Assembly: GCA_965602675.1 (NCBI GenBank)
Contig: CBFCZO010000001.1
Location: 61,690-125,689 of the forward strand
Source: DATKUA01 sp965602675
GTDB taxonomy: Bacteria > Acidobacteriota > DATKUA01
Length of the DNA: 64,000 nucleotides
Direction: 5' to 3'
Shown: piece after piece, positions 25,574 through 33,579 of the stretch
Position numbering within the stretch: position 1 is the stretch's first letter
Layout of the letters: each line of letters opens with the position of its first letter
Position numbers and translations under genes: made by a program
Notes under the pieces: generated by a model
Database searches by the model: none
The model's input: only the letters and a program-made list of their open reading frames with translations
What the model was told of the DNA's origin: nothing

Positions 25574-26347
25574 ATGGAGAAGTGGTACACGGCGATAACC
25601 GATATCGCGCCCAACAGGGTGGCTGTCCGCGGGCATTCACTGGAAGGCTTGATGGGAGAGCTTCCGTTCGGAGGAGCGGTATATCTTTTATTCACCGGGA
25701 AGGAGCCGACCCAGGCCATCGCGAGGCTGGTCGACGCGATCCTAGTTTCTTCAATCGATCATGGAGTCACTCCGCCGTCGGCGCTGGCCTCGCGTAACGC
25801 CGCCACGACCGGCGCCGCGCTCAACGCCTGCATCGCATCGGGCGTGCTCGCAATCAACCGCTTCCACGGAGGTGCCATTGAAGGCTGCATGGGAGTGCTG
25901 GTGAGGATAGTAGACCTGACGAAGAAAGAAAGTCTCTCTCCCGACGATGCGGCGGACAAAGTGATGGCGGAGGAAAAAGCCGCTGGACGACGGATTCCGG
26001 GCTACGGGCACCGCATCCACACTGACGATCCGCGCGCTAAACGGTTGCTCGCGCTGGCAGAAGACTTGGGACTTCGCGGGGCCGGCATCGAAGCGGCTGT
26101 GGCCCTTGGAGGAGCGATCGAGCGGGCTCTTGGTAGAGAGCTGCCGCTAAATGTGGACGGCGCGATTGCAGCCTGTCTGGTCGATTTGGGAATTGAGCCT
26201 GAGCTGGCTAACGCGTTCTTCATTATTGCCCGCGTGCCGGGGCTTGCCGCCCATGCGCGCGAGGAGCGCGCGACGCAGCGTCCGATGCGAAGAATTGATG
26301 CCACAAAAGCTGAATTTTCTAAAGATGATCCAACAAAAGGCTCGTAA
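25574..26347 (+). CDS. citryl-CoA lyase / short citrate synthase-like protein
   Basis: A 257-residue member of the citrate synthase superfamily without the large N-terminal domain, the size of citryl-CoA lyase from reductive TCA bacteria. The active-site residues are kept: His of SIDHGVTPPSALASR near 60, His of RFHGGAIEG near 98, GYGHRIHTDDPRA near 142 and Asp of LNVDGAIAACL near 196, then IARVPGLAAHAREE. It may split citryl-CoA to oxaloacetate and acetyl-CoA, or act on a related CoA ester. A citryl-CoA synthetase is not in the window. The dehydrogenase next door suggests a link to isocitrate metabolism. Confidence 0.8.
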   Translation: MEKWYTAITDIAPNRVAVRGHSLEGLMGELPFGGAVYLLFTGKEPTQAIARLVDAILVSSIDHGVTPPSALASRNAATTGAALNACIASGVLAINRFHGGAIEGCMGVLVRIVDLTKKESLSPDDAADKVMAEEKAAGRRIPGYGHRIHTDDPRAKRLLALAEDLGLRGAGIEAAVALGGAIERALGRELPLNVDGAIAACLVDLGIEPELANAFFIIARVPGLAAHAREERATQRPMRRIDATKAEFSKDDPTKGS

Positions 26348-26424
26348 ACAGCCTGTAGCTTGGCTATAATGTGCACTGGCTAAGGGTTATTTCCTGAGGC
26401 CGTATGAATTTGGAATTCTTCTAG

Positions 26425-27543
26425 ATGCCAAGGTTCAAGATAGCAATATTACCCGGTGATGGAGTCGGCAACGACGTCATGGAAGCCTGCATGTTGGTGC
26501 TGGACGCGCTGAAGTTCGACGCGGAGTACATCAAAGGCGAGATCGGGTGGGAATTCTGGTGCCATGAGGGCAATCCGCTTCCGGATAGGACAATTGAGCT
26601 TCTCCGTAACACCGATGCATGCCTATTCGGGGCGATAACAAGCATGCCAAAGGAGGAGGCTGTCGAGGCACTGGATCCCGACCTGCGTGACAAGGACCTC
26701 TTATATTTCAGCCCGATAGTCCGCTTGCGCCAGGAATTCAACCTCCACACCAACCTCCGCCCCTGCAAAGCATTTCCCGGCAACCCGCTGAATTATCGCG
26801 ACGGGATCGACCTCGTCGTTTTCCGCGAAAACACCGAGGGGCTCTATGTCGGTGTGGAGTTCCATCCCGTCCAGCAGGAGCTTATGGACACACTGGTCAA
26901 GTACAACGCCAAGGCGAAGCGTTTCGCCTCGACACCACTCGACCAGATGGCGATCAGCACCCGCATATTCACCGAAAAGGGCTGCCGCAACATTGTCACC
27001 CGCGCCTTCGACTACGCCAAGGAATTCGGCTACAAGTCGGTCACCGTGGTCGAAAAACCCAACGTGCTGCGCGAAACCTCCGGCATGATGGTGAGAATCG
27101 CGCGCCAGGTGAAGGAGAGTTATCCCGGAGTTGAGCTCTGGGAGGCCAATATCGACGCGATGACGATGTGGCTGATCAAGAACCCGCTGGATTACGGAGT
27201 GCTTGTCGCCGGAAACATGTTCGGCGACATCATCAGCGACCTCTGCGCCCAGCTTGTCGGTGGGCTTGGGTTCGCTGCCAGCGGCAACATCGGCGACAAC
27301 TATGCCGTGTTCGAGCCGACACACGGCTCGGCGCCGAAATACGCCGGCAAATACAAGGTAAATCCCACGGCGATTATTCTCGCCGCCAAGATGATGCTGG
27401 ATTGGCTGGGCGAGAGAGAGTTGGCTGCCAGGATTGAGCAGGCAGTCGCAAAAGTAATCGCCGCCGGAGAGGTCAGGACGTATGATATGGGCGGCTCCGC
27501 CACAACCCTCGAGATTGCCGAGGCGGTGGCGGCTGCCGTGTGA
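26425..27543 (+). CDS. isocitrate/isopropylmalate dehydrogenase family protein, probably NAD-isocitrate dehydrogenase
   Basis: A 372-residue beta-decarboxylating dehydrogenase. ILPGDGVGNDVME opens the fold, LHTNLRPCKAFPG and VVFRENTEGLYVGVE form the substrate site (the ENTEG form favours isocitrate over isopropylmalate), VVEKPNVLRET follows, and the metal Asps lie in NIDAMTMWLI and NMFGDIISDL. FEPTHGSAPKYAGK is the cofactor loop. Oxidative decarboxylation of isocitrate, or the reverse in a reductive cycle, is likely. The ATG at 26425 has no good ribosome site. Homoisocitrate or tartrate specificity cannot be excluded. Confidence 0.85.
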   Translation: MPRFKIAILPGDGVGNDVMEACMLVLDALKFDAEYIKGEIGWEFWCHEGNPLPDRTIELLRNTDACLFGAITSMPKEEAVEALDPDLRDKDLLYFSPIVRLRQEFNLHTNLRPCKAFPGNPLNYRDGIDLVVFRENTEGLYVGVEFHPVQQELMDTLVKYNAKAKRFASTPLDQMAISTRIFTEKGCRNIVTRAFDYAKEFGYKSVTVVEKPNVLRETSGMMVRIARQVKESYPGVELWEANIDAMTMWLIKNPLDYGVLVAGNMFGDIISDLCAQLVGGLGFAASGNIGDNYAVFEPTHGSAPKYAGKYKVNPTAIILAAKMMLDWLGERELAARIEQAVAKVIAAGEVRTYDMGGSATTLEIAEAVAAAV

Positions 27544-27604
27544 ACAATAAGGAGGTTTTTGTCGGTTTGGAATATTTTCTTGCCGCTTACCGTTTAATAA
27601 TTAA

Positions 27605-27620
27605 GTAACGGAGTGGTTAC
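27605..27620. repeat. short inverted repeat, possible operator
   Basis: GTAAC-N6-GTTAC lies 51 bases before the start of the winged-helix gene. Its size suits a dimeric winged-helix repressor, so autoregulation is possible. The half-sites are only five bases and could be chance. Confidence 0.3.
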
Positions 27621-27670
27621 CTATTACTAAACAAATGACCCGAGCTTTAAAGCCGGGCAAAGGAGTTAAG

Positions 27671-28354
27671 ATGATGCAAGCGCGAAGGTTTCTCAACAAC
27701 TTCTTTAGCTGCCACTCGAAGATTGACATCCTTAGAACCATCATTCAGTCCGATGAGCCGCAAAGCGGCCGCCAGATCGCGGCGGCTGCTGGTTTGAGCC
27801 CCCGCTCTTGCCAGCTTTCGCTCGATCACCTGGTGAAGCTCAAGGCTCTCAACAGACGCGAATCGGGCAAGGCCTATTACTACACCGTGAATCTGGACAA
27901 TCAGATCATTACCGACCTGATTATTCCGATAATCCAGCAGGAAGAGCGCCTGACTGATAAGGTCGTTGAGCAGATTCGCAAGAAGTTGGCGAAGAACATC
28001 AACGGCTCCCTCGGTGTTTACTACCTGGAGAGCTGGCCGCGTGCCTGGGGCAGCAAGGGCAAGGGCGCCCTGCTCCTCAACGTGGTCTCCAACGGTAAAA
28101 AACCGACGGAAACAGAAAAGGTCCTTAAAGAACTCCGGTCGTTTCTGCTGGAGACGTTCGGCCTGCCGTCCGAGTACAAGGTGCTCTCCCGCGAGGAGTT
28201 CGCTAAGATCGCAAAGAGCAGTCCCAGCGATCTCTTTAAGATCAGCAGCAGCGCGCGGGACATCTTCGGCGAGAACTTTCAGGAGCTAATCAGTAAGGAG
28301 CGCGGCGGACCGGATCACTTGAAACGTGCAGTAGACTTCTTCGGGAAAAAGTAA
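27671..28354 (+). CDS. winged-helix protein with degenerate nucleotidyltransferase-like domain
   Basis: A 227-residue protein starting at ATG 27671 (or 27674) after AAAGGAG. Residues about 1-75 form an ArsR-like winged helix (SGRQIAAAAGLSPRSCQLSL, then RRESGKAYYYTVN). The rest resembles an MNT-type nucleotidyltransferase fold (NGSLGVYYLESWPRAWGSKGKGALLLNVVSN begins where 'GS-x-ARG-x-SDIDL' would be), but the Gly-Ser and catalytic Asp pair are missing, so no activity is expected. Probably a transcriptional regulator with a sensor-like domain. Family resemblance of the C-terminal half is tentative. Confidence 0.72.
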   Translation: MMQARRFLNNFFSCHSKIDILRTIIQSDEPQSGRQIAAAAGLSPRSCQLSLDHLVKLKALNRRESGKAYYYTVNLDNQIITDLIIPIIQQEERLTDKVVEQIRKKLAKNINGSLGVYYLESWPRAWGSKGKGALLLNVVSNGKKPTETEKVLKELRSFLLETFGLPSEYKVLSREEFAKIAKSSPSDLFKISSSARDIFGENFQELISKERGGPDHLKRAVDFFGKK

Positions 28355-28400
28355 CGGCGCGGTCACGGCTCCGCTGACACGAATTTAATCTCGAGAATTC

Positions 28401-28435
28401 ACTCCTCCCCCTGGCTTTCAGACAGGGTGAGGAGT
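28401..28435. repeat. inverted repeat after the winged-helix gene
   Basis: Two 13-base arms (28401-28413 and 28423-28435) pair with one mismatch around a 9-base loop. There is no T run on either side, so it is not a classical intrinsic terminator, though it may stabilise a 3' end. Confidence 0.5.
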
Positions 28436-28486
28436 TGTGCGTACGGCGCCAATACGTCGTGCGTTATGCTTATTCATTCGCAATGT

Positions 28487-28534
28487 CCGTCCGTCGGCAG
28501 TTGCTGGAGAATAACGGGCCGGGCCGACGGGCGG
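28487..28534. repeat. inverted repeat in the gap before flagellin
   Basis: CCGTCCGTCGGC (28487-28498) pairs with GCCGACGGGCGG (28523-28534), 12 bp with one T-G, loop 24 bases. It lies 83 bases upstream of the sigma-28 promoter. The surrounding 28355-28616 shows no gene. Confidence 0.45.
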
Positions 28535-28616
28535 TTACATTACTCCCCACGCGTAGAGACCTCGAGCACCAGGCACTCTCCAAGAAAATTTAACCAGAAA
28601 TTTCGTCGTTTTTTTC

Positions 28617-28644
28617 TAAAGTCCTCTCAAGGTGCTGCCGATAA
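28617..28644 (+). promoter_or_regulatory. sigma-28 (FliA) promoter of flagellin
   Basis: TAAAGTCC-N12-GCCGATAA. The -10 is a perfect match to the FliA consensus and the -35 starts with TAAAGT; the spacer is one base longer than the enteric norm. Transcription should start near 28651, giving a leader of about 146 bases. Confidence 0.88.
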
Positions 28645-28694
28645 GACAATTGGAAGAATGATTGTAAACCCTGTGGGGCTTGCAAAAAGAGGTA

Positions 28695-28775
28695 GGGAAG
28701 CCCGAATAGTCGGGCGAACCTTCCCCGCTGTTATCAAAACCCCGCAGACTTGGCACAGCAAGGGTGCAGTGCCAA
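28695..28775 (+). other. structured 5' leader of flagellin mRNA
   Basis: Two stems are visible. The first nests GGGAAG/CTTCCC (28695-28700 with 28720-28725) around GCCCGA/TCGGGC, sharing one G. The second is TTGGCAC/GTGCCAA (28750-28756 with 28769-28775). No known riboswitch consensus was recognised. Long structured leaders on flagellin mRNA are known to bind CsrA or control stability in other bacteria; here that is only a possibility. Confidence 0.5.
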
Positions 28776-28796
28776 CCCATGTCAAGGAGGAAGAAG

Positions 28797-29705
28797 ATGG
28801 GTGCCTTTTCAATAGTTAACAATATTTCTGCAATAACCGCGCAGAACCGACTGGCCGGAACCGACCTGAATCTGCGCAACACTCTAACCCGCCTGAGTTC
28901 TGGCCTTCGCATCAACTCCAGTGGCGACGACGCAGCTGGCCTGGCGATTGCCGACGGCCTGCGCGCCGACGTGCGTGCGCTCAACCAGGCTGCTCGTAAC
29001 GCCAACGACGGTGTCAGCATCCTGCAGACCGCCGACAGCGCGCTCAACGAGATCAGCTTGCTGCTGACCCGTGCCGTGACTTTGGCCGAGCAGGCCGCAT
29101 CCGGCACATCCGGTCAGGACGGCTCCGACTCGAAGTTGGCCTTGGACGACGAGTTCCAGGACATCCTGACTGAGATCGGCAGAATCGCCCAGAGCGTGGA
29201 GTTCAACGAGTTGAACCTGCTGGGTGGCGCCACTTCCGGCTCGACCGGCACACCGACTGTCTCGATTCAGGTCGGCCTCGACGACACAGCGGCTTCCAAG
29301 ATCGAGATCAACACGGTGTCCATCAACGTCAGCGGCAGTGCGACCGGCGCCTTCACCGCCGGCACTTCGACCACGCGCATAAGCGTCGAGTTCGGCATGC
29401 TGAATGCATCGCTGACTACTGCCGCCGGCGCCGTCACCACGCTCAGCACGCTACAGACAGCCGTCACCAACACCGCCCGTGCTCGCGGCGTGCTCGGCTC
29501 CGGTATCAACCGCCTCAACACGACCACCACGATTATCCGCTCGCTGGCTACCAACCTGCAGAGCGCGGAGAGCCAGATCCGCGACGCCAACATCGCGAGC
29601 GAGATCGTCAACCTGACACAGTACCAGATCCTCACGCAGACCGGTATCGCGGCTCTGGCTCAGGCCAACGTCGCGGCTCAGAACGTCCTGACGCTGCTGC
29701 GGTAA
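28797..29705 (+). CDS. fliC: flagellin
   Basis: A 302-residue filament subunit. ATG 28797 follows AAGGAGG and gives MGAFSIVNNISAITAQNRL. The conserved N-terminal D0/D1 helices (LSSGLRINSSGDDAAGLAIA) and C-terminal helices (ESQIRDANIASEIVNLTQYQ, ending VLTLLR) are intact. The middle is short (about residues 140-230, Thr/Ser/Ala-rich), so the exposed D2/D3 region is small. It is exported through the flagellar type III system with FliS (32.0 kb) as likely chaperone and is transcribed from the sigma-28 promoter. Confidence 0.97.
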   Translation: MGAFSIVNNISAITAQNRLAGTDLNLRNTLTRLSSGLRINSSGDDAAGLAIADGLRADVRALNQAARNANDGVSILQTADSALNEISLLLTRAVTLAEQAASGTSGQDGSDSKLALDDEFQDILTEIGRIAQSVEFNELNLLGGATSGSTGTPTVSIQVGLDDTAASKIEINTVSINVSGSATGAFTAGTSTTRISVEFGMLNASLTTAAGAVTTLSTLQTAVTNTARARGVLGSGINRLNTTTTIIRSLATNLQSAESQIRDANIASEIVNLTQYQILTQTGIAALAQANVAAQNVLTLLR

Positions 29706-29720
29706 TTAATTCTCAGGGAT

Positions 29721-29744
29721 TGGGCGGGTCTTCGAGCCCGCCCA
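29721..29744. repeat. hairpin between flagellin and flaG
   Basis: TGGGCGGG and CCCGCCCA pair perfectly (8 bp) around TCTTCGAG, 16 bases after the flagellin stop. No T run follows, so read-through into flaG is likely; it may protect the abundant flagellin message from 3' decay. Confidence 0.6.
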
Positions 29745-29794
29745 CGCCCGGTCCCTCTTCGGCCAAGTGAGTGGCCGGATTGAAAGGTGAGAAA

Positions 29795-30178
29795 ATGTCA
29801 ACCGACGGGATCAACCCACTGGTTTCACTGCTGGCAAGCGGCGACGAGCGTTTTGTCGTCAAGGACAGCAACCAGACCAGTGCGCGAGCTGAAGACCCGG
29901 CGGTTCCGACTGCAGAGCGTGCAGGCGAAGAGAAGAAGGCCCCAACTCAGCTCGCTACGGAGCAGGTAGAAGACATCACCAAGGTTCTTAACGAAAGCGC
30001 TCGCCTGTTCAACATCTCGCTCCAGTTCAGAGTCGACGAGGACATCGACAGGATCATTGTCAGCGTATTCGATAAGGAAACTGAGGAAGTGATTCGCCAG
30101 GTCCCGCCTGAAGAACTGCTGGAGCTTTCGAAGAGCCTCGATCAAATGATCGGCCTGCTTTTCAACGAAACCGCTTAA
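29795..30178 (+). CDS. flaG: FlaG family flagellar protein
   Basis: A 127-residue protein of the FlaG family that influences filament length. ATG 29795 follows AAAGGTGAG. The N-terminal half is variable and polar; the C-terminal half is the conserved domain (LNESARLFNISLQFRVDEDI, IVSVFDKETEEVIRQVPPEE). It sits between flagellin and fliD as in many bacteria. Its stop codon is inside a sigma-28 promoter for the genes downstream. Confidence 0.93.
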   Translation: MSTDGINPLVSLLASGDERFVVKDSNQTSARAEDPAVPTAERAGEEKKAPTQLATEQVEDITKVLNESARLFNISLQFRVDEDIDRIIVSVFDKETEEVIRQVPPEELLELSKSLDQMIGLLFNETA

Positions 30179-30201
30179 GTTTCGCCGGAATTTGCCGATA
30201 T
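30175..30201 (+). promoter_or_regulatory. sigma-28 promoter for fliD-fliS operon, overlapping flaG stop
   Basis: TTAAGTTT-N11-GCCGATAT: 7 of 8 matches in each box and the exact consensus spacing of 11. It starts inside the flaG stop codon, and its -10 lies in the loop of the terminator at 30182-30242. Transcripts begun near 30208 would lack the 5' arm of that hairpin and so pass it, whereas flaG transcripts would stop. Confidence 0.72.
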
Positions 30202-30242
30202 CTTATATGAAAGAGATAAGGCATCTCCGGCGATTCTTTTAT
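30182..30242 (+). terminator. intrinsic terminator after flaG
   Basis: TCGCCGGA (30182-30189) pairs with TCCGGCGA (30226-30233), an 8-bp stem with a partly self-complementary interior, followed by TTCTTTTAT. Confidence 0.72.
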
Positions 30243-30327
30243 CTCTAGCGATAATCGCCGGTGGAAAAAAGCGGCGGAAAATGTTAAAATATTCAACAGT
30301 TATTAATGTCAGCAAGAGGCGATTCTA

Positions 30328-31956
30328 ATGTCCGGACCGATAACGTTCTCGGGTCTTTTTTCGGGTATCGACACCGCTACGATCATCGAGCGGCTGATGG
30401 AGATCGAGAGGCAACCGCTGCTTGTTATCCAGCAAGAGCAGCTCGAGACGCAGGAGCGTCTTGCGATTTACCAGAATCTGCAGAGCCGCCTCTCCAGTCT
30501 CGACAGCGCTATCCTTTCTCTCAACAGCGCCTCCACCCTCGGCGCGAAGACGGCCACCTCCTCGAACACCGACGTGCTCACCGTCAGCGCGGGTTCAGCG
30601 GCCGCAGTGGGCAGCTTTACCGTCGACTCGATCACCAACCTTGCCCGCGCTGCCAGCGAGGCTTCGATCGGCGTCACCGACAAGACCGCCGATTTCGTCT
30701 CCGGCTCCTCATTCAGCTTCGATGTCGGCACCGAAAACGTGAGCATATCACTGGGTGCAGGCGAGACCACGCTCGAGGGACTGCGCGACGCCATCAACAC
30801 TCAAGCCTCTGACCTGGCATCCGCGGCAATAATCGACACCGGCGACGACAACGACCCCTACAAACTGGTCATCCGTTCGGTCGAAACCGGCGAGGACTAT
30901 GACATCTCCAACATCAGCACCGACATCGTCGTCTCCACAACCGGCGGTGACGTGGCGCTCAGCTTCGTGCCCGGGGAGTCGGTGGACGGCACTGACGCTG
31001 TTTTCAAGATCAACGGCGTGCAGATAAGCCGTGGCAGCAACACCGTTAGCGATGTCCTCGACGGCGTAACTCTGCAGCTCGTAAGCACGACCGCTTCGCC
31101 GGTGACGGTCACCGTTGCGAACGACACCGAAAATATCAAGAGCGAGGTTAACGATTTCATCACCGCTTATAACAGCGTCAACTCCCTGATCCAGGCGCAG
31201 TTCGAATACAACGAGGAAACCGAAAGCGCCGGGGCTCTTTCCGGCGACTTTACGCTACGCCAGATCCAAGGCTCCTTGCAGTCGCTCGTTGTGGGAGGCG
31301 TCGAGGACGCTGACGGCAACCGCTACTCCCTGGCTACGATTGGAATCGAGATCGATAAGTACACCGGCGCGCTTTCGCTGGACGATACGAAGTTCGCAGA
31401 TGCGGTTGCCAACGACGACAAGCAATTGTTCCTCGACCTCTTCCTGGCGCGCGGTGTGCCTTCAGACCAGCGGGTTTCGTATGTCAGCTCTGGCGATGCC
31501 ACACAAGCGGGCAATTACGAAATCAACATCACCGGTTATGATGGCGACAGCAACGTGGAGGGAACGTTCACCCTCGACGGCAATGTATACACGGGTGTCG
31601 GTCAAGGGCAGTGTCTGGTCGGCCCTGAGGACACTCCGGTCGAGGGCCTCAGGATTAGGATCTCGGACGGCGTAACCGGTGCCCTCGGCTCCGTTTACTT
31701 CAGTGTGGGCGTGGCCGAGCAGTTCGAGAGGAAGCTGGATAACTTTCTTACGCCGATCAGCGGCCTGTTGCCCAGGGTCGAGAACCGGCTCGAGGGCGAT
31801 ATCGCTAGTTTTGCAGATCAAATCGCAAACTTCGAAGATCGCCTAGCAGAGCGACAGCGCATACTTACACAACAATTCGTTGCAGCTGAACAGGCGATTG
31901 CATCGCTGCAGAGCCAGACATCCGCCTTCGAAGCACAGCTCGGCGCTCTTAGCTGA
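30328..31956 (+). CDS. fliD: flagellar filament cap protein FliD (HAP2)
   Basis: A 542-residue filament cap. The N-terminal FliD domain is clear (ITFSGLFSGIDTATIIERLM, then IYQNLQSRLSSLDSAI), the middle carries Ig-like repeats (TFTLDGNVYTGVGQ lies in the insertion), and the C-terminal coiled-coil (IANFEDRLAERQRILTQQFV, AIASLQSQ) is typical. Secreted unfolded by the flagellar export gate and placed as a capping complex at the tip to fold flagellin. It is first in a three-gene operon with fliS and a chaperone-like gene. Confidence 0.95.
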   Translation: MSGPITFSGLFSGIDTATIIERLMEIERQPLLVIQQEQLETQERLAIYQNLQSRLSSLDSAILSLNSASTLGAKTATSSNTDVLTVSAGSAAAVGSFTVDSITNLARAASEASIGVTDKTADFVSGSSFSFDVGTENVSISLGAGETTLEGLRDAINTQASDLASAAIIDTGDDNDPYKLVIRSVETGEDYDISNISTDIVVSTTGGDVALSFVPGESVDGTDAVFKINGVQISRGSNTVSDVLDGVTLQLVSTTASPVTVTVANDTENIKSEVNDFITAYNSVNSLIQAQFEYNEETESAGALSGDFTLRQIQGSLQSLVVGGVEDADGNRYSLATIGIEIDKYTGALSLDDTKFADAVANDDKQLFLDLFLARGVPSDQRVSYVSSGDATQAGNYEINITGYDGDSNVEGTFTLDGNVYTGVGQGQCLVGPEDTPVEGLRIRISDGVTGALGSVYFSVGVAEQFERKLDNFLTPISGLLPRVENRLEGDIASFADQIANFEDRLAERQRILTQQFVAAEQAIASLQSQTSAFEAQLGALS

Positions 31957-32001
31957 TGCCGCTGACGAGGCTATAGATAGAAACCGGGCGAGAGGAAAGA
32001 A

Positions 32002-32487
32002 ATGAATCACACGGTCGGCAGTTATCAAAAAGTACAGGTTGAGACGACGGATTCGGTGAAGCTTGTCGTGATGCTCTACGAGGGAGCGATAAACTTCCTC
32101 GAGCAGGCCAAACTCAGGGTCGAGGAAAACCAGGTAAGCAAGAAGGGTGTCCTGATCAACAAAGTTATGGCCATCGTTTCCGAGCTCCAGGGATCGCTCA
32201 ATATGTCCGAGGGCGGCGAGGTGGCCGAGAGCCTCGACCGGGTTTACAACTACATCATCAGCCGCCTACTCGAGGCGAATATAAACACCGATCCCCAGGC
32301 GATCAACGAAGTACTGAAGCACCTGCGCACGCTGATGAGAGCCTGGAAGAAGATTGCGGAACAAGGTGCGGACGCTTCCGAGGCCCTGATGTCCGCGGAG
32401 CCTCAAATCCCTGCCGCTGCCGCTCCTCCGGCCGCGAAGACCGACAGCTCGATGGATTCCCGGCCGGTGATCGAGCTGGTCGGCTGA
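32002..32487 (+). CDS. fliS: flagellin export chaperone FliS
   Basis: A 161-residue cytoplasmic chaperone that keeps flagellin unfolded. The opening NHTVGSYQKVQVETTDSVKL and VVMLYEGAINFLEQAK are typical, as is the LNMSEGGEVAESLDRVYNYI helix. An Ala/Pro-rich tail (about 130-161) extends beyond the usual 125-130 residues. AGAGGAAAG precedes the ATG. Confidence 0.95.
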   Translation: MNHTVGSYQKVQVETTDSVKLVVMLYEGAINFLEQAKLRVEENQVSKKGVLINKVMAIVSELQGSLNMSEGGEVAESLDRVYNYIISRLLEANINTDPQAINEVLKHLRTLMRAWKKIAEQGADASEALMSAEPQIPAAAAPPAAKTDSSMDSRPVIELVG

Positions 32488-32494
32488 TCTCAGC

Positions 32495-32929
32495 ATGCCC
32501 TCCGAAGAACTGCTCGAACTTCTCGAAAGCCAAATAGACAACTACCGTAAGGCACTCGAGCTGGAGCGCGAGCTCGCCCGCCTGATTCCTTCAGGCGATT
32601 TCAATGCTGTTTCCGCCAACACTGCACGCAAGCTAGAACTCATGAGCACGATTCAGGCAACCTATGAGCGCCTTCTGCCCCTGCTGCAGGCTGGCAGGGC
32701 ACGAGAGGGATCGGCAGAGCTTGCGGATCGGAAATCGGAAAAGCTGAGACTGGAAGCGGTTTCGCTGCTGAAGGAGATAGCAGAGATCGAGGCAACGAAC
32801 CTGGAGACGATCAAGAAGAGCCGGGATGAATCGATGGCCTCCCTTCAACAAGCCGCCGCCGCCCGCCGGGCAGCCCGCGGATACCGGCCTCACGGCAAAT
32901 CTCAACACTTCCTGGACACCAAAAGCTGA
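32495..32929 (+). CDS. FlgN/FliT-like helical flagellar chaperone
   Basis: A 144-residue, nearly all-helical protein starting 7 bases after fliS without its own ribosome site, so it is probably coupled. Sequence such as LELERELARLIPSGDFNAVS and NLETIKKSRDESMASLQQ resembles FlgN or FliT export chaperones, and the position after fliS is where fliT usually lies. The match is by shape and context; the client is unknown. Confidence 0.65.
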   Translation: MPSEELLELLESQIDNYRKALELERELARLIPSGDFNAVSANTARKLELMSTIQATYERLLPLLQAGRAREGSAELADRKSEKLRLEAVSLLKEIAEIEATNLETIKKSRDESMASLQQAAAARRAARGYRPHGKSQHFLDTKS

Positions 32930-33009
32930 AGCTACGGCGTTTCGTCCCGATAACCACCGGCGCGTGACGGCTGGAGAATTGCTTCGGGCTGTTCGGCGAA
33001 CCTGGAATC

Positions 33010-33564
33010 TCAGTAAATACCAGGTGTTTCGGGTTTTCGGAGATCGGGATTGTAGGTTTGGGTGTATCTTGCCTCGATGTTACCGGTTTCGGGATGCACC
33101 AGCTCAACGTAAAGCCTGGTAACCTCGCGCAAGATCCTGTAACGATACTCATTGATGAAGATCTGCTCGGTGTGAGACTTGCTCAACTCAGCTTCCAGGT
33201 CGTCCTGGATCGAGAAGATGAAGGTGTTGTAGGGCGGTGCCAGCACGCCGATTGATTTCCCGCTGAAGCTCTCGCCGGCACGCGTCTCGATCGTCCAGTT
33301 GACGATCACTTGAGGTTTCTCGTCGAATTCCTCGGAGAAGTCCGGCAGGTAGGGAGGATCGAATCTTATCTGGGCAGCGCTGCGTTTGAGCGTGAGATAT
33401 GAGATCACATCGATATTTGCCTTCTTGCTGTAGAGGGGTTGCACCTGCGGTATTTCAAAGCAGGCGCTCAGCCTCAGCATAATCACGAAAAACGCTACCA
33501 GCCCCCCGAACGCGAGCAGGAAGAAGGTGACTTTGATATTTTCTTTCTTGATCGGTTTCAACAT
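33010..33564 (-). CDS. putative lipoprotein of unknown function
   Basis: A 184-residue protein. A basic start (MLKPIKKENIKV), a hydrophobic stretch (FFLLAFGGLVAFFVIM) and LSAC at residues 32-35 suggest lipidation at Cys, although the N-region is long; a simple signal anchor is the alternative. The exported part is beta-rich with no recognised motif. GGAGG lies in the 15-base gap after queC, so it is co-transcribed with queE-queC, but nothing links it to queuosine. Confidence 0.65.
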   Translation of the reverse strand: MLKPIKKENIKVTFFLLAFGGLVAFFVIMLRLSACFEIPQVQPLYSKKANIDVISYLTLKRSAAQIRFDPPYLPDFSEEFDEKPQVIVNWTIETRAGESFSGKSIGVLAPPYNTFIFSIQDDLEAELSKSHTEQIFINEYRYRILREVTRLYVELVHPETGNIEARYTQTYNPDLRKPETPGIY

Positions 33565-33579
33565 CCGTTCCGGCCTCCG

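Noticed and set aside
27568..27585. sigma-54-like TGGAATATTTTCTTGC before the winged-helix gene
   Set aside because: Eleven bases between GG and GC and no C after GG; does not meet the consensus.
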